The notes under the pieces are model-generated. The model was not told the DNA's origin and ran no database searches. It worked only from the letters and a program-made list of their open reading frames with translations. This document shows positions 55,991 through 64,000 of a DNA stretch of 64,000 bases, one piece after another; position 1 is the stretch's first letter; every line of letters begins with the position of its first letter. Made by a program: the position numbers and the translations under genes. Source of the stretch: Poecilobothrus nobilitatus (lineage: Eukaryota; Arthropoda; Insecta; Diptera; Dolichopodidae); assembly GCA_947095535.1 (NCBI GenBank), contig OX352772.1, positions 229,507,196-229,571,195 of the forward strand. The letters are read 5' to 3'.

Positions 55991-57569
55991 CGAGGAAGAA
56001 TACAGTTGACTTTGTCAACTCTTAGATACCCGTACGAACCGTTAGTATGTTCACAGTCACTCTGCCTACAATATTATTTTTTTAATATTTTAGTATTTTA
56101 AAATAATTTGGGTGAATTTTATAATTTCTAGAACTTATGGGTTGTACATATATTCAAACTATATGTTTATATGTACATTCTTCTAAAGCAGATTCTAATC
56201 TTCCACATAACGATTATCAATCCAAAACTTTTTCAAATATTCTATAGTAACATTTAATACTAAGCGGTAAATGTATATTAAATTTACTTAGTACAAAATA
56301 GTAAATATAATTTTAAATATTATATTATATTATATTTAAATATTCCATTGACAGAATAATTTCTTATAAGTACAATAAAATACATATATGTATGTAAATA
56401 CGGCGCTATATAATATACATATATACTCTTATCATTCATTCACTAGTGACATATACGATATGTAAATAAACATGATATTATATAAGTATGTATGTATAAT
56501 AATATCATATAAATAAAAATTCTTCAAGCAACCGTTATGTTGTTTATTTATTTACATTTTTTTGTACTACGCATTATATCATCAACAATTTCAAATTATC
56601 GAGTAAAACAAAATGGAAAAAATTCGTTTTAAAGAAATTTGTTAGAAAATTTGAAAAAATCAACTAACACTTTCGTCAATTATAAAGTAACCCTATATTA
56701 TTAAAAAAAGTTGTTAACAGAAATAAAAGTATAATGTTGAAGCTTTAATTTTTGTGTATTAATTCAAAAAAATTTTAACAGGTGTTCAAGTTACAGGTGT
56801 TTAAAAATAGGAAATTTTCAGTTTTTGACCCCTTACAGCTCCTAAACGGGGGGTGATACAAAAAAAATTTCTGAAATGACTCATACTTATTTTCAAAGAT
56901 CTAACTTTTGTCAAAATTTCAAGTTTCCAACTTAAACCGTTTACAAGATAGAAGGGTTGAAGGATTTTGCAAAATTTGAGTTTCACATAACGGTAAATTA
57001 AGACACCGTATGCCACAAATATATATTTATTGTATATATACTTTTAAAGCTAATAACAGTAGTAATCGTTTGGCGTTTTGAAAATGAAGATATACCTTAT
57101 ACAACTTGTGCTATAACAATTTAAATATAGAGCTTTTTTGATCCTTTGGGGAGCTGTAGCTCCATAACGGGTGGGGCTACAAAAAAAAGTTATTAAAAAT
57201 AAAATTAATATTTTTGTGAGATCTATCAGTAGTTAAAATTTCATAGCTCTATTTCAAAAAAAATGTCGGGATCTAAAAGTTAGGTGTTCGAGAGCTACCC
57301 TAAGGCTTGGTCCAAACTCAACCAAAAAAATAGGGAACCTACAAATTACTCCCAGAATATTTTGTGTAAATTTCAAGATTCTAGCTTTCTTAGTTTTTGA
57401 GTTAGCGTGCTAACGGACGGACGGACGGACGGACGGACATGGCTCAAAAGTCTTAGAATTTTTTTCTGATCCGATCCATACCTTTGAAGGTATATCTAGC
57501 TCGCTTATTTCGAGGTGTTACAAACGGAGGAGTAATTTTATTATACCCGATCCTATCGTACGGGTATAA
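55991..57569 (+). mobile_element. HINE array unit 6 (1579 bp, 6 GGAC)
   Basis: Follows block A''. Reads GTGCTAACGGAC where the others read GTGCTGACGGAC. Confidence 0.78.
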
Positions 57570-59149
57570 CGAGGAAGAATACAGTTGACTTTGTCAACTC
57601 TTAGATACCCGTACGAACCGTTAGTATGTTCACAGTCACTCTGCCTACAATATTATTTTTTTAATATTTTAGTATTTTAAAATAATTTGGGTGAATTTTA
57701 TAATTTCTAGAACTTATGGGTTGTACATATATTCAAACTATATGTTTATATGTACATTCTTCTAAAGCAGATTCTAATCTTCCACATAACGATTATCAAT
57801 CCAAAACTTTTTCAAATATTCTATAGTAACATTTAATACTAAGCGGTAAATGTATATTAAATTTACTTAGTACAAAATAGTAAATATAATTTTAAATATT
57901 ATATTATATTATATTTAAATATTCCATTGACAGAATAATTTCTTATAAGTACAATAAAATACATATATGTATGTAAATACGGCGCTATATAATATACATA
58001 TATACTCTTATCATTCATTCACTAGTGACATATACGATATGTAAATAAACATGATATTATATAAGTATGTATGTATAATAATATCATATAAATAAAAATT
58101 CTTCAAGCAACCGTTATGTTGTTTATTTATTTACATTTTTTTGTACTACGCATTATATCATCAACAATTTCAAATTATCGAGTAAAACAAAATGGAAAAA
58201 ATTCGTTTTAAAGAAATTTGTTAGAAAATTTGAAAAAATCAACTAACACTTTCGTCAATTATAAAGTAACCCTATATTATTAAAAAAAGTTGTTAACAGA
58301 AATAAAAGTATAATGTTGAAGCTTTAATTTTTGTGTATTAATTCAAAAAAATTTTAACAGGTGTTCAAGTTACAGGTGTTTAAAAATAGGAAATTTTCAG
58401 TTTTTGACCCCTTACAGCTCCTAAACGGGGGGTGATACAAAAAAAATTTCTGAAATGACTCATACTTATTTTCAAAGATCTAACTTTTGTCAAAATTTCA
58501 AGTTTCCAACTTAAACCGTTTACAAGATAGAAGGGTTGAAGGATTTTGCAAAATTTGAGTTTCACATAACGGTAAATTAAGACACCGTATGCCACAAATA
58601 TATATTTATTGTATATATACTTTTAAAGCTAATAACAGTAGTAATCGTTTGGCGTTTTGAAAATGAAGATATACCTTATACAACTTGTGCTATAACAATT
58701 TAAATATAGAGCTTTTTTGATCCTTTGGGGAGCTGTAGCTCCATAACGGGTGGGGCTACAAAAAAAAGTTATTAAAAATAAAATTAATATTTTTGTGAGA
58801 TCTATCAGTAGTTAAAATTTCATAGCTCTATTTCAAAAAAAATGTCGGGATCTAAAAGTTAGGTGTTCGAGAGCTACCCTAAGGCTTGGTCCAAACTCAA
58901 CCAAAAAAAATAGGGAACCTACAAATTACTCCCAGAATATTTTGTGTAAATTTCAAGATTCTAGCTTTCTTAGTTTTTGAGTTAGCGTGCTGACGGACGG
59001 ACGGACGGACGGACGGACATGGCTCAAAAGTCTTAGAATTTTTTTCTGATCCGATCCATACCTTTGAAGGTATATCTAGCTCGCTTATTTCGAGGTGTTA
59101 CAAACGGAGGAGTAATTTTATTATACCCGATCCTATCGTACGGGTATAA
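57570..59149 (+). mobile_element. HINE array unit 7 (1580 bp, 6 GGAC)
   Basis: Joined head-to-tail to its neighbours at TATAA/CGAGG; no distinguishing change noticed. Confidence 0.78.
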
Positions 59150-60721
59150 CGAGGAAGAATACAGTTGACTTTGTCAACTCTTAGATACCCGTACGAACCG
59201 TTAGTATGTTCACAGTCACTCTGCCTACAATATTATTTTTTTAATATTTTAGTATTTTAAAATAATTTGGGTGAATTTTATAATTTCTAGAACTTATGGG
59301 TTGTACATATATTCAAACTATATGTTTATATGTACATTCTTCTAAAGCAGATTCTAATCTTCCACATAACGATTATCAATCCAAAACTTTTTCAAATATT
59401 CTATAGTAACATTTAATACTAAGCGGTAAATGTATATTAAATTTACTTAGTACAAAATAGTAAATATAATTTTAAATATTATATTATATTATATTTAAAT
59501 ATTCCATTGACAGAATAATTTCTTATAAGTACAATAAAATACATATATGTATGTAAATACGGCGCTATATAATATACATATATACTCTTATCATTCATTC
59601 ACTAGTGACATATACGATATGTAAATAAACATGATATTATATAAGTATGTATGTATAATAATATCATATAAATAAAAATTCTTCAAGCAACCGTTATGTT
59701 GTTTATTTATTTACATTTTTTTGTACTACGCATTATATCATCAACAATTTCAAATTATCGAGTAAAACAAAATGGAAAAAATTCGTTTTAAAGAAATTTG
59801 TTAGAAAATTTGAAAAAATCAACTAACACTTTCGTCAATTATAAAGTAACCCTATATTATTAAAAAAAGTTGTTAACAGAAATAAAAGTATAATGTTGAA
59901 GCTTTAATTTTTGTGTATTAATTCAAAAAAATTTTAACAGGTGTTCAAGTTACAGGTGTTTAAAAATAGGAAATTTTCAGTTTTTGACCCCTTACAGCTC
60001 CTAAACGGGGGGTGATACAAAAAAAATTTCTGAAATGACTCATACTTATTTTCAAAGATCTAACTTTTGTCAAAATTTCAAGTTTCCAACTTAAACCGTT
60101 TACAAGATAGAAGGGTTGAAGGATTTTGCAAAATTTGAGTTTCACATAACGGTAAATTAAGACACCGTATGCCACAAATATATATTTATTGTATATATAC
60201 TTTTAAAGCTAATAACAGTAGTAATCGTTTGGCGTTTTGAAAATGAAGATATACCTTATACAACTTGTGCTATAACAATTTAAATATAGAGCTTTTTTGA
60301 TCCTTTGGGGAGCTGTAGCTCCATAACGGGTGGGGCTACAAAAAAAAGTTATTAAAAATAAAATTAATATTTTTGTGAGATCTATCAGTAGTTAAAATTT
60401 CATAGCTCTATTTCAAAAAAAATGTCGGGATCTAAAAGTTAGGTGTTCGAGAGCTACCCTAAGGCTTGGTCCAAACTCAACCAAAAAAAATAGGGAACCT
60501 ACAAATTACTCCCAGAATATTTTGTGTAAATTTCAAGATTCTAGCTTTCTTAGTTTTTGAGTTAGCGTGCTGACGGACGGACGGACGGACATGGCTCAAA
60601 AGTCTTAGAATTTTTTTCTGATCCGATCCATACCTTTGAAGGTATATCTAGCTCGCTTATTTCGAGGTGTTACAAACGGAGGAGTAATTTTATTATACCC
60701 GATCCTATCGTACGGGTATAA
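59150..60721 (+). mobile_element. HINE array unit 8 (1572 bp, 4 GGAC)
   Basis: Last unit. Its CGGGTATAA end meets LINE sequence TTAGATTGG with no extra bases and no clear target duplication. Confidence 0.78.
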
Positions 60722-62721
60722 TTAGATTGGTTCCTTACTTCCTTGTATTTCTGTTATGAATATCAAAATTTGTATTAAGTATAAAATTATGTTTAATTTC
60801 GTTAAAAATAATTGTAAAAGCTGTTAAATACATTTTCCGTTCACATAAATTACTCAAGCTAATATACGGATTTACATATAGCAAACTAATGGGAAACCTT
60901 GTTGAGTAATTATGAATAATTTTTATAGTCTTTTTATTCAGTATATCTAGCTTATTAATGGCAATTTCCGGTGCTGCGATAAATATGGGAGTCAGATATA
61001 TAAAATGGGATAAACATATATTATCATATTTAGTTCAATTTTGCTAAGATATTTTACAAAAAAATGGAACATCATTCAACAACATTTTCATTTACTGAGG
61101 AAACTACAATAGTCAGTATACAAAATGAGGTTCAAGTTGATGAAATTACATCTAGAATTAATGGAAACTGAACAATTCATACCACCGTTTCAAGTCTTAG
61201 ATGAAGATATAGTGGAGCAACAAATTTGGGAAATAAATAACCAAGAAGGAGATCCTGACTATTTTGCCGAACTTTTTAGAAATAATTTATAGCATAAAAC
61301 AATATATAAGAATATTTGTGTAAATGTTTATGTATCTATTTATATGAGCAATTTGATACATAAATTCTTTAGTTAGGAATCTTTGTAATCGCCGTAAAAT
61401 AAAAATATATGGAGAGATTTTTTTAATTAGAGAGTTAATGTGATCATACCATTTCAGTTTCTAATCTAATATTAAACCAAGATAGTTAAACGATTCAGCA
61501 GTTTCTCTAACATTATTTCTGAAATTAAAAGTGGTGTTATTAAAAGTTTTGTTTTAAAACAGTATAATTTTTGTTTTTTTAATATTTAAAGCAAGGCGAT
61601 TTTTGGTAAGCCACTCTTCTATTACATTCAGATCATGTTGAATGGCACATCTCAGATCTTCCTCACTAGCTTTAACATATTTTAATACAGCATCGTCTGC
61701 ATATAACTGTATAGATCCTTTTAAGTTTAAGCGTGACATATTATATATATAAATTTTAAATAGATTAGGTCCCAAAAACGAACCCTGAGGAACCATTCTT
61801 TTATCATCTTATCACTGCTAGTTACGTCCCCATTCGAACTTTTTGTATTCTATCCGAAAGATATGATTTAATAAAGGCTATGTGATTCAAATTAAATCGC
61901 AAGTTAGAAAATTTCAAAAGAAGAACATCATGGTCAACAAAATCAAAAGCTTTTTTTAAATCGAGAAATAATCGAGAAACATACTTTTTATTGTCCATAT
62001 TTCTAGAAATAAAATCTGTTAAGCTCAAGCAGGCCGCTGTTGTGTTAGATTTTTTTCGAAACCATACTGTTTTTCATTTAAAATATTATTATAAGTTATA
62101 AACGTATCTGATCGGGTTTTAATTATAATTTCAAAAATTTTTGAAAATGCACTAAGTATAGATACAGGTCGATAGTTATTTCGGGGTCTTTGGCTTCCAC
62201 TTTTAAGTTGGAAAAACAGAAGTTTGAAACATCGTATTAATGAATTTGACGAATACAGGAGCCAAATCTTTAGCAAATTTTTTGACAAACTTTGTCGAAA
62301 TTCAGTCATAACCAGTTGCAGCTGCAGATCTTAACGAATTGATTACATTATCGACCTCGTCATTATTAGTCTTCGGAAATATCAATTTCAGTTGTAATAT
62401 TAATAAAGAAATTATTCATTATATTTGCAATGTCTTGTTTGTTTTTAATATTTCCATTACAATGCTCGATTTCATTAATGCTTGGAGAAGAAATATTTTT
62501 ATTAAACATTATCAGTCTACAAATATCTCATAATTTTTACTATTGTTGGGATCAGCAGATAATTTATTAGAAAAATATTGTTTTTGGCCTGCAATAATAA
62601 TTTGGATACTTTATCTTTGTGTTTGTGATATAGATTTTCTGTACGCTTATCATTTAGATATGTTCTCTTAAATTTTAAATAGCAATCTCTTATTTTCATG
62701 TAAATAACAATATGATCTATA
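60722..62721 (-). pseudogene. LINE L11 ORF2, copy 2 (catalytic YADD kept)
   Basis: Duplicate of 38351-40335. RT blocks: NNYRPVSILSAFSKIFEIII, an open LDLKKAFDFVDHDVLLLKFS (61822-62028), VPQGSFLGPNLFKIYIYN, and LYADDAVLKY. The catalytic Asp pair is intact here, unlike copy 1. The C-terminus (about 60722-61440) carries the same foreign small-ORF insertion. Relative to copy 1 it has a 10-bp repeat of TTCCTTACTTCC at 60731. The C-terminal tail below TTAGATTGG is cut off by the HINE array and reappears at the right ends of the A blocks. Confidence 0.85.
61064..61292 (+). pseudogene. small unknown ORF inserted in LINE L11, copy 2
   Basis: Duplicate of 38684-38912 (offset 22380). The 55-codon frame is unchanged; the first frame has one Tyr-to-His change (MEHHS). 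Confidence 0.35.
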
Positions 62722-63587
62722 GAAAGATATGATTTAATAAAGGCTATGTGATTCAAATTAAATCGCAAGTTAGAAAATTTCAAAAGAAGAACATCATGGT
62801 CAACAAAATCAAAAGCTTTTTTTAAATCGAGAAATAATCGAGAAACATACTTTTTATTGTCCATATTTCTAGAAATAAAATCTGTTAAGCTCAAGCAGGC
62901 CGCTGTTGTGTTAGATTTTTTTCGAAACCATACTGTTTTTCATTTAAAATATTATTATAAGTTATAAACGTATCTGATCGGGTTTTAATTATAATTTCAA
63001 AAATTTTTGAAAATGCACTAAGTATAGATACAGATCGATAGTTATTTCGGGGTCTTTGGCTTCCACTTTTAAGTTGGAAAAACAGAAGTTTGAAACATCG
63101 TATTAATGAATTTGACGAATACAGGAGCCAAATCTTTAGCAAATTTTTTGACAAACTTTGTCGAAATACAGTCATAACCAGTTGCAGCTGCAGATCTTAA
63201 CGAATTGATTACATTATCGACCTCGTCATTATTAGTCTTCGGAAATATCAATTTCAGTTGTAATATTAATAAAGAAATTATTCATTATATTTGCAATGCC
63301 TTGTTTGTTTTTAATATTTCCATTACAATGCTCGATTTCATTAATGCTTGGAAAAGAAATATTTTTATTAAACGTTATCAGTCTATAAATATCTCATAAT
63401 TTTTACTATTGTTGGGATCAGCAGATAATTTATTAGAAAAATATTGTTTTTGGCCTACTAATAATAATTTGGATACTTTATCTTTGTGTTTGTGATATAG
63501 ATTTCCTGTACGCTTATCATTTAGATATGTTCTCTTAAATTTTAAATAGCAATCTCTTATTTTCATTTAATTAACAATATGATCTGT
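61856..63587. repeat. 866-bp tandem duplication within LINE L11
   Basis: 61856-62721 and 62722-63587 are direct repeats. The joint at 62716-62722 reads ATGATCT then ATAGAAAGATATG, where the single-copy sequence has ATGATCTG and ATCCGAAAGATATG. Confidence 0.88.
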
Positions 63588-63755
63588 TATCAACTTTTTT
63601 TCTTTTTATTGTTTTTACAGGAATCGTTTTTGTGTATTTTTTTATTAACGAGGTTAATTTACTAACAAAGTAATCAAAATTATTGTGTGTGTTTATTGTG
63701 TCCCAAAATTTGTCTTTTGCAATTTTCTCAAAATCAACAACTGTTTTAAAACAAA
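62722..63755 (-). pseudogene. LINE L11 ORF2, copy 3 (RT start and linker)
   Basis: Tandem repeat (866 bp) of 61856-62721, then continuing into the linker as copy 1 does. It holds DLKKAFDFVDHDVLLLKFS, NNYRSVSILSAFSKIFEIII (Pro to Ser), ATGYDCISTKFVKKFAKDLA, MKIRDCYLKFKRTYLNDKRT with KQYFSNKLSADPNNSKNYEI, and FEKIAKDKFWDTINTHNNFD. At the joint the frame runs from the RT (SYLS) straight into the linker of the next copy, a chance 125-codon fusion. Confidence 0.83.
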
Positions 63756-64000
63756 TTATTTTTTCTTTAATTTAACTTCTATAGAATTTGCAAAAAAAAA
63801 AAGTTAAAAAGCATCTTATATGAATATTTAAAGAAAGGTTCTAAAATATCAGTTAAGAGGGGTTTTGTATCTTAATAAAATATAGCTATTATTATTAGTT
63901 CAACTTCAGGAAGACTGTGGATACAAATCAAAATAGGCCAAAACTGAAACTTTGAGCTCTTACTAATAGGTAATCCGTCAATATTAAATGTTAAAGAAAT
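63756..64000 (-). pseudogene. CACTA/EnSpm-like transposase remnant, copy 2, cut by window end
   Basis: Duplicate of about 40510-40750. Here FNIDGLPISKSSKFQFWPIL has Ser (TCA) where copy 1 has a TGA stop, so the stop arose after the duplication. It runs off the window. Confidence 0.6.

Larger units (their letters stand above)
53796..60721. repeat. higher-order repeat unit 3 (block A'' + 3 HINEs)
   Basis: Block A'' (53796-55990), HINEs at 55991, 57570 and 59150. The last HINE ends directly in LINE L11 (TTAGATTGG at 60722), the right side of the original insertion site. Confidence 0.9.

Noticed and set aside
1..64000. Host genes, tRNA, rRNA, or prokaryotic operon features
   Set aside because: No frame outside transposon families showed convincing motifs, and no tRNA or rRNA sequence was recognised; single small frames of unknown origin are listed as such.

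Overview
The window looks like transposable-element-dense nuclear DNA of an insect, most likely a higher dipteran fly. It is strongly AT-rich, has no operons, and is full of jockey/CR1-like LINE remains, mariner and hAT elements, a Ty3/gypsy element, a Penelope-like element, and DINE-1/HINE-like (non-autonomous Helentron) repeats with (GGAC)n cores. I found no convincing host protein-coding gene, tRNA, rRNA or CRISPR array. Almost every protein-coding trace is a broken transposon gene. All family calls are from motif reading, not from a search.

Layout. 1-2.5 kb: a hAT element (broken transposase, 3' terminus at 2499) inserted in a LINE fragment. 3.39-9.84 kb: a Ty3/gypsy element with 130-bp LTRs, a tRNA-Leu-type primer binding site, a SAP-domain Gag, and no RNase H or integrase. 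Its leader holds a mariner (3600-4899) and a HINE (5115-6701). 10.36-17.39 kb: a 3.5-kb tandem duplication. Each copy holds a Penelope-like fragment (RT end, GIY-YIG nuclease, hammerhead-like motif) and part of LINE L3 with a 712-bp palindromic DNA element. 17.4-34.9 kb: a pile of LINE fragments L3-L10, all on the minus strand and nested or abutting. Two HINEs are inserted in L7. 35.97-36.94 kb: a second, deleted mariner-like element. 37.4-41.2 kb: LINE L11, a Harbinger-like MITE and a CACTA-like transposase remnant.

41.2-60.7 kb is the most remarkable part. Three higher-order repeat units each have a ~2.2-kb block A (an unknown broken ORF, a MITE and a LINE tail) followed by one, four or three ~1.58-kb HINE units joined head to tail. 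The first two units end in the same truncated HINE. Eight full and two truncated HINE units lie here. 60.7-64 kb resumes the LINE L11/CACTA segment, with a further internal 866-bp tandem duplication.

Nothing here forms a pathway. The value of the region lies in its record of mobile-element activity: nested insertions, rolling-circle-like tandem arrays, segmental duplications, and a one-sided strand bias of LINE fragments that would fit (but does not prove) a piRNA-cluster-like locus.
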